Below, one piece after another: positions 28,911-37,029 of a stretch of DNA of 64,000 nt. The first letter of the stretch is position 1. Every line of letters starts with the position of its first letter. The notes beneath the pieces were generated by a model. It did no database searches. It was not told the DNA's origin and saw only the letters and a list, made by a program, of their open reading frames with translations. The translations under genes were made by a program, and so were the position numbers. The stretch comes from Pseudomonas palleroniana (lineage in GTDB: Bacteria; Pseudomonadota; Gammaproteobacteria; Pseudomonadales; Pseudomonadaceae), in the NCBI RefSeq assembly GCF_003031675.1, contig NZ_PYWX01000053.1, positions 124,001-188,000 of the forward strand, read 5' to 3'.

Positions 28911-31418
28911 ATGAATTCGTTGCCGATTGATGAAGTTTTACCCGCCCTGCGTGACGCCTTGGCGATTCGCCATGAAGCCGTGCTGGAAGCGCCGCCCGGC
29001 GCCGGTAAAACCACCCGCGTGCCCTTGGCCTTGTTGAACGAGCCGTGGCTGGCCGGGCAAACCATCCTGATGCTCGAACCCCGGCGCCTGGCCGCTCGCG
29101 CCGCGGCCGAACGCCTGGCCAGTGAGTTGGGTGAAAAAGTCGGCGAAACCGTCGGTTATCGCATTCGCCTGGACAGCAAGGTCGGCCCGAACACCCGTAT
29201 CGAGGTGGTCACCGAAGGCATTCTCACCCGTCGCCTGCAGGACGATCCGGCACTGGAGGGCGTGGGCTTGCTGATCTTCGACGAATTCCACGAGCGCAGC
29301 CTCGATGCGGACCTGGCGCTGGCCCTGAGCCTCAATGGCCGCGAGCTGTTTCGTGATGAGCAGCCGCTGAAAATCCTGTTGATGTCGGCCACCCTCGAAG
29401 GTGAACGCCTGGCGAGCCTGCTGGAGGATGCGCCGATCCTGCGCAGCGAAGGACGCATGTTCCCGGTGCAGGTGCGTTGGGGGCGGCCGTATCAGGCCGG
29501 TGAATTTATCGAGCCGCGTGTGCTGCAGACCATCCTTGAGGCCTTGCAGGACGAAGCCGGCAGTGTGCTGGTGTTCCTGCCGGGGCAGGCGGAAATTCGT
29601 CGGGTCAACCAGCAACTGGCGGACGCCCTGGGCGAGCGCAATGATGTGCTGCTCTGCCCGCTGCATGGCGAACTGGACCTCAACGCCCAACGCGCCGCCA
29701 TCGACCCGGCGCCTGTCGGTAAACGCAAAGTGGTACTGGCTACCAACATCGCTGAGACCAGCTTGACGATTGACGGTGTGCGCGTAGTGATCGACGCCGG
29801 GTTGGCGCGGGTGCCGCGTTTCGACCCCGGCAGCGGCATGACCCGCCTCGACACCCAGCGCATCTCCCGCGCCAGTGCCACGCAGCGCGCCGGCCGGGCG
29901 GGGCGTCTGGAGCCGGGGGTGTGTTATCGGTTGTGGTCCGAGGATCAGCATGAAGGTTTGGCGGCGTATGGCAGCGCGGAAATCCTCGCGGCGGATCTCG
30001 CGGGCCTGGCCTTGCAACTCGCGCGCTGGGGCGTCGCCCCGACGCAACTGGTGTGGCTGGATGTGCCGCCGACCGCCGCCTATGCTCAGGCTCAGGACTT
30101 GCTGGTACGCCTGGACGCGCTGGAGGACGACAAACTGACCCCGCACGGTCAGAAAATGGCCGAGTTGCCGGCGCATCCGCGTATCGCTCATTTATTGCTG
30201 CGTGGGCAGGACCTGGGTTTGGCGGCCACGGCCTGTGAGGTGGCTGCCCTGTTGGGCGAGCGCGATATCCTGCGCGGTGGCGGTGCCGATTTGCACAGTC
30301 GGTTGGCCTTGCTGTCCGGCGAAGAGCGCGCACGTGGCACCCAGGGTGGTGTGCAAAGAGCCAGGCAACTGGCCCGGCAGTACCGTGGTTATCTGCGCAG
30401 CAAGGCGACTCAGGCGGTGGCTGATCCCGACCACCCGCGCTGGCTCGGCGCCTTGCTGGCCCTGGCCTACCCGGACCGCGTCGCGCAACAACGTCGCCCG
30501 GGTGGCGCCGAATACCGCCTGGCCAATGGGCGCGCCGCGCTGTTCGCCGAGGCTGACAGCCTGATGAAACAACCTTGGCTGGTGATCGCCGACCTCGGCA
30601 GCCGCCAGGGCCAGCGGGAAGAACGCATCTATCTCGCGGCGGATTTCGACCCGGCGCTATTCGATACGGTATTGGCCGAACAAGTGCGCAACGTCGACCA
30701 GTTGGATTGGGACGAGCGCGAAGGCGTGCTGCGCGCCGAGCGCCAACGCAAAGTCGGCGAACTGGTGCTCAGCCGCGAGCCCCTGACCGGCCTGGATGAA
30801 TCCGCCCGCAGCCAGGCGTTGGTCAACTTCATCCGCCGCAAGGGGCTGGCGCTATTGCCCTGGACCCCGGAGCTGCGTCAATGGCAGGCCCGTGTCATGC
30901 TGCTGCGCCAGCTGGACGCCGGAAAAACCAGCGAATGGCCCGACCTTAGCGACAGCGCCTTGCTCGCCAGCCTGGAGCACTGGCTGATGCCGTACTTGGG
31001 CAAGGTGTCGCGCCTCAGTCATTTTTCCAACCTGGATATCTCCAGTTTTCTCCACAACCTGCTGCCCTGGCCGCTGCCCCAACGCCTGGACGAACTGGCA
31101 CCGCAGCATGTGAAGGTGCCATCGGGTTCGTCGGTGCGACTGGACTACAGCGAACAGCCGCCGATCCTGGCGGTGCGCCTGCAGGAATTGTTCGGGTTGG
31201 CGGATACGCCGCGCATTGCCGGTGGGCGGCAGGTGGTGAAGCTGCACTTGTTGTCGCCTGCGCGGCGCCCGGTGCAGGTGACGCAGGATCTGGCGAACTT
31301 CTGGCGCAGCACCTATGCCGAGGTGAAGAAGGATTTGAAAGGGCGCTATCCAAAGCATTACTGGCCGGATGATCCATTGGTCGCCGAGGCGACAGCCCGG
31401 ATTAAACCCCGCAAGTAG
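28911..31418 (+). CDS. hrpB: ATP-dependent helicase HrpB (DEAH type)
   Basis: DEAH-box RNA helicase-like protein of 835 residues. Walker A is APPGAGKTTRVP, the DEAH box reads DEFHERSLDADLAL, motif III is MSATLEG, and motif VI is in ATQRAGRAGR. HA2 and the HrpB-specific C-terminal domain (PQRLDELAPQHVKVPSGS, YPKHYWPDDPL) follow. The physiological role is poorly known; Pseudomonas has this and HrpA separately. ATG 28911 (MNSLPIDEVLPALRDAL) is the family start. Confidence 0.94.
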   Translation: MNSLPIDEVLPALRDALAIRHEAVLEAPPGAGKTTRVPLALLNEPWLAGQTILMLEPRRLAARAAAERLASELGEKVGETVGYRIRLDSKVGPNTRIEVVTEGILTRRLQDDPALEGVGLLIFDEFHERSLDADLALALSLNGRELFRDEQPLKILLMSATLEGERLASLLEDAPILRSEGRMFPVQVRWGRPYQAGEFIEPRVLQTILEALQDEAGSVLVFLPGQAEIRRVNQQLADALGERNDVLLCPLHGELDLNAQRAAIDPAPVGKRKVVLATNIAETSLTIDGVRVVIDAGLARVPRFDPGSGMTRLDTQRISRASATQRAGRAGRLEPGVCYRLWSEDQHEGLAAYGSAEILAADLAGLALQLARWGVAPTQLVWLDVPPTAAYAQAQDLLVRLDALEDDKLTPHGQKMAELPAHPRIAHLLLRGQDLGLAATACEVAALLGERDILRGGGADLHSRLALLSGEERARGTQGGVQRARQLARQYRGYLRSKATQAVADPDHPRWLGALLALAYPDRVAQQRRPGGAEYRLANGRAALFAEADSLMKQPWLVIADLGSRQGQREERIYLAADFDPALFDTVLAEQVRNVDQLDWDEREGVLRAERQRKVGELVLSREPLTGLDESARSQALVNFIRRKGLALLPWTPELRQWQARVMLLRQLDAGKTSEWPDLSDSALLASLEHWLMPYLGKVSRLSHFSNLDISSFLHNLLPWPLPQRLDELAPQHVKVPSGSSVRLDYSEQPPILAVRLQELFGLADTPRIAGGRQVVKLHLLSPARRPVQVTQDLANFWRSTYAEVKKDLKGRYPKHYWPDDPLVAEATARIKPRK

Positions 31419-31435
31419 CCACCACGAAGAACAAT

Positions 31436-31595
31436 GGTGGGAGGGGGCTTGCTCCCGATGGACTGCGTAGCAGGCCCATTTTTGAGGCCGCTGCGCGGCC
31501 TATCGGGAGCAAGTCGAATCGTCGCACCGCCCCTCCCACAATGACCGCGTTAAGCCTTAACTGACAGGCATTAGGGCAAGCTCCCTCCCACATTA
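31436..31595. repeat. Composite REPIN with chimeric second arm and third arm
   Basis: First arm 31436-31460; loop 31461-31500; second arm from 31501, in which the usual AAGCCCCC run is replaced by AAGTCGAATCGTCGCACCG before CCCCTCCCAC; then a third arm, TTAACTGACAGGCATTAGGG through CTCCCACA (31557-31592). Both the loop and the third arm recur in the element at 43922-44077, in the opposite orientation. It lies between the convergent ends of hrpB and the EEP gene. Confidence 0.85.
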
Positions 31596-31610
31596 TTTCG
31601 GGGGTGCCTG

Positions 31611-32699
31611 TCAGGGCGCGGCGGGCAGCAGGAACCGGGCAATCACCGGCAAATGGTTGGAAATGCGCAACGTATCCTCCTGCCGCACCTTGGCTTCGAC
31701 CCGCTTGATGCGTGGGCTGTAGAACAGATAGTCCAAGGTGCGATCCGGGCCGTCGAGGCTTGGGTCGTTGGGGTAGTGCGTCAGCCATTTCGCACGGTCG
31801 ATGCCGCTGGCTTCGCTGTTGCTGGGGATCATCGGGTATTTGTCCCACAGCAAATGCAACTCGCTGTCCGGCGAATACTGACCGCGCTTGCCCGCTTCCA
31901 GGCGCAGGAACTGCCCCAGCGGCAGCAGGTTGAAATCCCCGCCGATCAACCAGGGCGTGCCTCGGCCTTCGAGCTTATCCAGCAATTTCACCGTTGCCTT
32001 GACTTGCTCATCCACCGCCGAGCGCCCAGGCATATCGCGACCCAGACGCGTATTGAGCACCGCCAGTTGGCCGCCATCGCTCAGCGGCAGATACGTCAGC
32101 AGCAAGGCCGGTTTGGGTTGGAACTGGCGGCTGATGAAGTTGCCGGGCGATACCGGCAGTTGCAGGCGTTCGGCGTGTTCGATCTGGTAGCGGCTCAGGG
32201 TCGCCAGTTTGCGGCCGACACTGCCGAAAATATGCAGGCTGGGGATGAAATCGGCTTTCCAGTCGAACGCCTGGGCGCTGCACGGGTAAAGGTCGACCAG
32301 GCGTTCCTGCAACAGGGCCAGCTGGTCTTGATAGTGGGATGGCTTGGCGTTTTCGTCGAGTTCCTGCAACAGCAGGATGTCGGGTTGTTCGTCACGGATC
32401 ACCCGCGCCACTTCATCGAGGCTGTAGGCCATGTCTTCCACGGTCGGACGGTCGTCCGGGCCGCTGCCGTCGGGGGTGTCGTACCAGAACACGTAGTTTT
32501 TACCGGCCAGGTATTGCACGTTCCAGGTCATCACCTTGAGCGCCTGCCCCGGCAGCAGGGTCGGCGCGCGGGGGGCGCCACAGCTGACGGGCAGGGTTTG
32601 CTTGTCGGCAGGGCGCCAGGTCAAGCTGTAGATCAGGGCAATGAGCAGGCCCGCGATGATCAGCAGGCCCAGCAGGAAGATGCGCAATAAACGGGTCAT
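31611..32699 (-). CDS. Membrane-anchored endonuclease/exonuclease/phosphatase family protein
   Basis: The 362-residue protein has one N-terminal membrane helix (about 5-26) and a periplasmic EEP-fold hydrolase domain. Motifs: LKVMTWNVQYL, the catalytic Glu in ILLLQELDENA, LLTYLPLS, WLIGGDFNLLP and LDYLFYSP with a final SNHLPVIARF. The EEP fold includes nucleases, phosphodiesterases and sphingomyelinases, so the substrate cannot be named. Export favours a lipid or nucleotide substrate outside the cytoplasm. It is separated from the YciC-like gene by 41 bases, same strand. Confidence 0.85.
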   Translation of the reverse strand: MTRLLRIFLLGLLIIAGLLIALIYSLTWRPADKQTLPVSCGAPRAPTLLPGQALKVMTWNVQYLAGKNYVFWYDTPDGSGPDDRPTVEDMAYSLDEVARVIRDEQPDILLLQELDENAKPSHYQDQLALLQERLVDLYPCSAQAFDWKADFIPSLHIFGSVGRKLATLSRYQIEHAERLQLPVSPGNFISRQFQPKPALLLTYLPLSDGGQLAVLNTRLGRDMPGRSAVDEQVKATVKLLDKLEGRGTPWLIGGDFNLLPLGQFLRLEAGKRGQYSPDSELHLLWDKYPMIPSNSEASGIDRAKWLTHYPNDPSLDGPDRTLDYLFYSPRIKRVEAKVRQEDTLRISNHLPVIARFLLPAAP

Positions 32700-32740
32700 T
32701 GGCTCGGCTTATCAGCGTGTCAGGACAGGCACGGAGCATA

Positions 32741-33409
32741 TCACCGTGCGTCGGCGTCGCCACCGATCAGCATGAATAAACGGAACAACACCACACTGGT
32801 AAACAACTGCAGGAAACTGTGGGCGCTGTCCATCAACAACCCCAGTAACGGACCCGGGTCTGGATAGGCCGCGGCGCTGGCGCCCTTGAGCAACCACAGC
32901 GGCGTCATCACGCACAGCAGGCAGACCAGGATTCGCCAGAAGTGCCCACGGCTCAGGCGAAAGCTTTCCTTCATCGCGTCCAGTGCCGGCATGCCGCGCA
33001 GCACCAGCAGGTACTCGGCAAACGCCAGCACCACCATCAGCCACAGGCCGGGCAGGAAGTACAACGACAAGCCCAGCAGAATCAGCAGCGTGCTCATGGC
33101 CGTCAGCAGGGCGAAGCGTGGCCACAGGGTCAGGGCCATGGCCCAGACATCTTTAATGCGCGGCGACTCGCCGCGGGTGCGCGCATCCAGAAACAGGATC
33201 AGGGCGCCGGTGTACAGCGGATACACCAGCAGCCCGACAACCACGCTGTAACCGGGGAACGCATCCGGCCCCAGCGTGTGGTCCAGCACCTGTTGCAGCA
33301 GGGCTTCGAGGATCACCAGCGGCAGGCATAGCTGGACGATGGCACCCAGGTTGCGTTGGGTGAAGCGGAAGGAGTCGCGCAGTACGTCTAACGGATTCAT
33401 CAGGTTCAT
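32741..33409 (-). CDS. YciC/UPF0259-like inner-membrane protein
   Basis: The 222-residue protein has five or six hydrophobic helices. The N terminus (NPLDVLRDSFRFTQRNLGAIVQLCLPLVILEALL) and the later DAMKESFRLSRGHFWRIL segment match the YciC layout. Function unknown. The start may be ATG 33409 or the in-frame ATG 33400; neither has a clear ribosome site. It is upstream of the EEP gene, and the pair may be co-transcribed. Confidence 0.78.
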   Translation of the reverse strand: MNLMNPLDVLRDSFRFTQRNLGAIVQLCLPLVILEALLQQVLDHTLGPDAFPGYSVVVGLLVYPLYTGALILFLDARTRGESPRIKDVWAMALTLWPRFALLTAMSTLLILLGLSLYFLPGLWLMVVLAFAEYLLVLRGMPALDAMKESFRLSRGHFWRILVCLLCVMTPLWLLKGASAAAYPDPGPLLGLLMDSAHSFLQLFTSVVLFRLFMLIGGDADAR

Positions 33410-33487
33410 CGCAGGCCAAAAAGCAAGGCCCACACTTTAACCGATCAGGGCTGGCGTTAAGCAAACGTAAACCTTACGTAAAGACTA

Positions 33488-33515
33488 TTGAAACGTCTGG
33501 TAACAGCCCCATAAC
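33488..33515 (+). promoter_or_regulatory. Likely sigma70 promoter of the DUF2076 gene
   Basis: TTGAAA and CATAAC are 16 bases apart, about 65 bases before ATG 33582. CGTAA-ACC-TTACG just upstream (33466-33478) is a perfect short inverted repeat that could be an operator. Confidence 0.45.
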
Positions 33516-33581
33516 TAGTCGCGTAGCTTGCCTGGTCCCAGGCAGGCCCATGATTTCTACCGGCAATCTAACGAGGTCGCC

Positions 33582-34346
33582 ATGAACAGCGAAGAGCAAA
33601 CCCTGATCGATGGACTGTTTTCACGGTTGCAACAAGCCGAAAAGGACTCAGCCCCCCGCGACGCCCTGGCCGAAGCGCGGATCAAGGAGCACATGACTCG
33701 CCAACCGGCCGCCGGGTACTACATGACCCAGTCGATCCTGGTACAGGAACACGCGATCAAGAGTCTCGACGCGCAGAACAAGCAGCAGGCGCAGCAGATC
33801 CAGCAATTGCAGGATGAGCTGCAACAAGCCCGTTCCCAGGCAGCCCAGCCTGCGCCGAGCAGTGGCGGTTTCCTGTCGAGCATCTTTGGCGGCGGTTCCC
33901 GCGATCCGCAACCGGCCCAGAGCGCCCCGGCGTCGACGGGTGGCGGCTGGCGTGAACCGGGGCGGCCATCGTTCGGCCAACCTGCGCCGCAACAAAACTA
34001 CGCTGCACCGCCGCAGAACTATCAACAGCCGCAACAGGCGCCGGCAGCGCCGATTGGCAGTGGTTTTCTCGGTGGCGCCCTGAAAACTGCCGCCGGCGTG
34101 GCCGGTGGTGTGATGCTGGCCGAAGGCATCAGCAGCTTGTTCAACCATAATTCTCAACAGCCGCAGGTCGTGGAAGAAATCATCCGCGAAGAGCCCGCGC
34201 CGGCCAGTGACAACGGCAACTGGGGCAATGACGACCAGCGTTTCGCCGGGAATGACAGTTGGGGCGGCAACAACGCTGACAACTTTTCAGACAGCGACTA
34301 TTCCGACAATTCCTCGTCTTTTGACGACGACGACTCCTACGTCTGA
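33582..34346 (+). CDS. DUF2076 family protein
   Basis: The 254-residue protein has the DUF2076 N-terminal helix pair (SEEQTLIDGLFSRLQQAEKDSAPRDALAEARI) and a Gln-rich coiled coil around residues 60-85 (NKQQAQQIQQLQDELQQA). A Pro/Gln/Gly linker follows, then a conserved hydrophobic GGALKTAAGVAGGVMLAEGISSLF, and finally an acidic Asp/Ser/Asn tail. It has no signal peptide, so it is probably a peripheral membrane or cytoplasmic protein. Function unknown. A clear terminator follows the stop codon. Confidence 0.85.
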   Translation: MNSEEQTLIDGLFSRLQQAEKDSAPRDALAEARIKEHMTRQPAAGYYMTQSILVQEHAIKSLDAQNKQQAQQIQQLQDELQQARSQAAQPAPSSGGFLSSIFGGGSRDPQPAQSAPASTGGGWREPGRPSFGQPAPQQNYAAPPQNYQQPQQAPAAPIGSGFLGGALKTAAGVAGGVMLAEGISSLFNHNSQQPQVVEEIIREEPAPASDNGNWGNDDQRFAGNDSWGGNNADNFSDSDYSDNSSSFDDDDSYV

Positions 34347-34357
34347 CCTGCATTCAA

Positions 34358-34389
34358 CCGGGGCGCTTCGTCGCCCCGGGCTGATTTTT
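34358..34389 (+). terminator. Terminator of the DUF2076 gene
   Basis: Perfect 8-bp stem CCGGGGCG / CGCCCCGG with a CTTCGT loop, followed by GCTGATTTTTC, 12 bases after the stop codon. Confidence 0.8.
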
Positions 34390-34474
34390 CTCGGAAACTT
34401 TCCCGTGGCTGGCATACTGGCGCCTTTGCGGACCTTCGTGTCCGGCGTCCAAGTGGTAAGCCTGGGGAAGTGCG

Positions 34475-34951
34475 GTGAAAAAAATTGCGGTGTTCGCCGA
34501 TGTACAAAACCTCTATTACACCGTGCGCCAAGCCTATGGTTGCCACTTCAATTACGCCGCCTTGTGGGCTGACATCAGCTCACGCGGGCAGATCGTAGAG
34601 GCGTATGCCTATGCCATCGACCGTGGCGACAGCAAGCAGCAGCAATTCCAGCAGATCCTGCGCAACCTGGGCTTTACGGTAAAACTCAAGCCCTACATCC
34701 AGCGCAGCGATGGCTCGGCCAAGGGCGACTGGGACGTGGGCATCACCCTCGACATCATGGATGCCGCCGACCACGTCGACGAAATCGTACTGGCCTCCGG
34801 CGACGGTGATTTCGACATGCTGCTCGAGCGCGTTATCCACAAGCATGGCGTCGAAGCCGTGGCCTACGGTGTCCCGGGGTTGACGGCCAACTCACTGATA
34901 CGCGCCGCCAGCCGCTATGTGCCGATCGAAGGCGCGCTGCTGCTCAAATAG
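34475..34951 (+). CDS. NYN-domain (LabA/PIN-like) nuclease
   Basis: The 158-residue protein consists of a single NYN domain, a PIN-related fold in which acidic residues hold a metal for RNA cleavage. The expected acids are visible: VFADVQNLYY (Asp9), KGDWDVGITLDIMDAA, and LASGDGDFDMLLERV. The start is GTG 34475 with GGGGAAG upstream. A DEDDh exonuclease gene begins 43 bases after it on the same strand. Family members include LabA of cyanobacteria and RNA-surveillance nucleases; the substrate here is unknown. Confidence 0.88.
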   Translation: MKKIAVFADVQNLYYTVRQAYGCHFNYAALWADISSRGQIVEAYAYAIDRGDSKQQQFQQILRNLGFTVKLKPYIQRSDGSAKGDWDVGITLDIMDAADHVDEIVLASGDGDFDMLLERVIHKHGVEAVAYGVPGLTANSLIRAASRYVPIEGALLLK

Positions 34952-34994
34952 AACGCTGCGGCGTGATAAACAGTTAGACGGAGTTGGAACGGGT

Positions 34995-35606
34995 TTGGAA
35001 CGTATAGCGGTCATCGACTTTGAAACCACCGGCATCACCCCGAGCAGCCACTGCCGGGCCACGGAAATCGCGGTGGTCATCCTCGAGCGCGGCCAGATCG
35101 TGGATCGCTACCAGAGCCTGATGAACGCCGGTGTGCGTGTGCCGGGCTTTATCGAGCAACTCACCGGCATCAGTAACGCCATGCTGCGCAGCGCACCGCC
35201 GGCCGAGCGTGTGATGAACGAGGTCAACGAGTTCGTCGGCACGACGCCACTGCTGGCGCACAACGCGGCATTCGACCAGAAGTTCTGGGACTATGAGCTG
35301 AGCCTGATCCGCCGCACACGCCTGCAGAAATTCGCCTGCTCGCTGTTACTCGCCCGCCGCCTGATGCCCGCGGCGCCCAACCACAAACTCGGCACCCTCA
35401 ACAGCTACGCCCAGTTGCCCCATACCGGCAAGGCTCACCGGGCGCTGGCGGATGCGGAGATGGCGGCCAACCTCACGGCGTACCTGGCCCAGGAACTGCG
35501 CGGGACTCACGGCTTGCGCGAACTCTCCCACGACCTGCTGTGCACCTTGCAGAAAGTGCCGGCGGCGAAGATCACCGAACACCTGAAGAAGCACCGCGGG
35601 TTCTGA
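34995..35606 (+). CDS. DEDDh-family 3'-5' exonuclease
   Basis: The 203-residue protein has the epsilon-like exonuclease fold. ExoI is AVIDFETTGITP (Asp and Glu), ExoII is LLAHNAAFDQKFWD, and ExoIII is AHRALADAEMAANL, the HxAxxDA form that marks DEDDh. There is no polymerase or helicase fusion and no DnaQ theta-binding tail. I place the start at TTG 34995 (LERIAVIDFETTG), with GGAG about 10 bases upstream; other starts would add non-conserved residues. It follows the NYN nuclease in a likely two-gene operon. Confidence 0.88.
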   Translation: MERIAVIDFETTGITPSSHCRATEIAVVILERGQIVDRYQSLMNAGVRVPGFIEQLTGISNAMLRSAPPAERVMNEVNEFVGTTPLLAHNAAFDQKFWDYELSLIRRTRLQKFACSLLLARRLMPAAPNHKLGTLNSYAQLPHTGKAHRALADAEMAANLTAYLAQELRGTHGLRELSHDLLCTLQKVPAAKITEHLKKHRGF

Positions 35607-35629
35607 GCCCCTGACAATGAAACTCCAAC

Positions 35630-35719
35630 TGTGGGAGGGGGCTTGCTCCCGATAGCGGTGTGTCAGCTCCAGATTAGCGGGCTGGTCCACCGCCATCGGG
35701 AGCAAGCCCCCTCCCACAG
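35630..35719. repeat. REPIN (paired REP arms)
   Basis: Arms at 35630-35655 and 35694-35719 around a 38-base loop, in the gap between the convergent exonuclease and cyclase genes. Confidence 0.9.
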
Positions 35720-35724
35720 TGTCG

Positions 35725-36423
35725 TCAGGGAGTAAACGCCATCACCGATGCAGGCGACCCTGATCCGCCTTCGAGCGCCAAGACACCTATCACCAATGTT
35801 GCACCCTTGGCCGGCAGGCGGTCGAGATGGGTCAAACACTCCAGCACAATCCCACTCCTGGCCAGCACCGCACGATTGGTCGCGAATGCAGTGCTTTGCC
35901 CCGGATCAACCCCATGGGTATCAATACCGACCCCGGCGATCCGACGCTGCTCAAGCAAAAAACCAATCGCCGCCTCGCCGATCCCCGGAAAGTGCGAGCC
36001 TTGCGCGTCCAGCCCGAAGAACGCCACCGGGTCGTGCCAAAGGTGTTGCCAGCCGGTGTATATCAAGACCACCGAGCCGGGCTCGATTGGCCCGTGCTGG
36101 CGTTCCCACTCTTCAATATCCTGCGGGCTGATTGCGTAATCGGGGTTGCCCTGGGTTTTACTGCGCACGTCCACTACCACTGCCGGCCGCACCAGGTCTT
36201 CGGGTTGATAACCGTCGATCCCCATTGCGTCGGCGTAGAAGCTGTTCGGCGCATTCATATGCGTGGCGCTGTGTTCACCCATGCTGAAACGTCGCAGGAA
36301 ATAGCCATCCTTTTCCAAGGCAGCGACCTCTGCAAAAACCACCGGAGGATCGCCCGGCCATAGCGGGATACGTGGGCTGACCGGGTGGCTGAGGCTGATG
36401 ACCTTGCGCTGTTTATCCAGCAT
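35725..36423 (-). CDS. Cyclase-family (KynB-type) metal hydrolase
   Basis: The 232-residue protein is in the bacterial cyclase/N-formylkynurenine formamidase superfamily. The metal-binding motif appears as MGEHSATHMNAPNSFY (family HxGTHxDxPxH, here with Ser and Asn variants). GIDGYQPEDLV, VVLIYTGW and GVGIDTHGVDPGQ follow. The variant metal motif and the lack of kynurenine genes nearby argue against naming it kynB. Its start overlaps the end of the Lrp gene by 11 bases, so the two are translationally coupled and the regulator probably controls it. Confidence 0.85.
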   Translation of the reverse strand: MLDKQRKVISLSHPVSPRIPLWPGDPPVVFAEVAALEKDGYFLRRFSMGEHSATHMNAPNSFYADAMGIDGYQPEDLVRPAVVVDVRSKTQGNPDYAISPQDIEEWERQHGPIEPGSVVLIYTGWQHLWHDPVAFFGLDAQGSHFPGIGEAAIGFLLEQRRIAGVGIDTHGVDPGQSTAFATNRAVLARSGIVLECLTHLDRLPAKGATLVIGVLALEGGSGSPASVMAFTP

Positions 36424-36868
36424 TTCTGGCCTCCAACTGCCCCAACGGCACCCGACGCTCTATCGCGCTCGACAAAATGATCGAGGTCTTGCTGAACCCG
36501 AATTTTGCGATCCGGTTGATCAGGTTCTCCAACTCCGGCATCGAGCCCACGGCGGCTTGCATGATCACGCACGGGTCACCGGTCACGCGGTGACATTCGG
36601 TGAGCTCGGGAATTTCGGATAAGGCGTCATACACCTTCTGGCTGCCGTGATTGGTCAGGCGCAGCTCAATCACACACTGAATCGGCAAACCCACTTTGGA
36701 CAGGTCCACCTTGGCCTGATACCCGGTGATCACGCCACTGGCCTCCAGCTTGGCCACGCGCTCAGCCACGGCGGGGGCGGAGAGGTTGACCGTGCGAGCC
36801 AGTTGCGCAAACGAGGCGCGGCCGTCTTCGAGCAAGGCACTGAGGAGCATGCGGTCGTATTTGTCCAA
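36413..36868 (-). CDS. Lrp/AsnC family regulator, coupled to cyclase
   Basis: The 151-residue regulator has an N-terminal helix-turn-helix (DKYDRMLLSALLEDGRASFAQLARTVNLSAPAVAERVAKLE) and a RAM domain (VIELRLTNHGSQKVYDALSE, HRVTGDPCVIMQAAVGSMPELENLINRIAKFG). It overlaps the cyclase gene and diverges from the EamA exporter gene. The three genes together look like an amino-acid or aromatic-acid detoxification unit, which is inference. Confidence 0.92.
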   Translation of the reverse strand: MDKYDRMLLSALLEDGRASFAQLARTVNLSAPAVAERVAKLEASGVITGYQAKVDLSKVGLPIQCVIELRLTNHGSQKVYDALSEIPELTECHRVTGDPCVIMQAAVGSMPELENLINRIAKFGFSKTSIILSSAIERRVPLGQLEARNAG

Positions 36869-36954
36869 TGATAAGGCTCCGTAATGTGCGGCTTTCGAAT
36901 CTATGGTTTATATCCCTCATAACCGTGTTTTGAAAAGTGTATTGGCGTTTTAAA

Positions 36955-36984
36955 CAGGTTTTGTAACTTATGTTTATCAACCTG
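36955..36984. promoter_or_regulatory. Inverted repeat in lrp/eamA divergent promoter
   Basis: CAGGTT and AACCTG are separated by 18 bases in an AT-rich region between the divergent Lrp and EamA genes. Its placement suits an operator for the Lrp protein at 36413, though Lrp sites are loose and no experiment is implied. Confidence 0.4.
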
Positions 36985-37029
36985 CCTTTTTAGAATATGT
37001 CTTCTGTCCTCCTGCCATAGAGCCGCCCA

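Noticed and set aside
35725-36423. kynB (arylformamidase) name for the cyclase gene
   Set aside because: The metal motif differs from the usual HxGTHxDxP and no kynA or kynU is adjacent, so the specific name is not supported.
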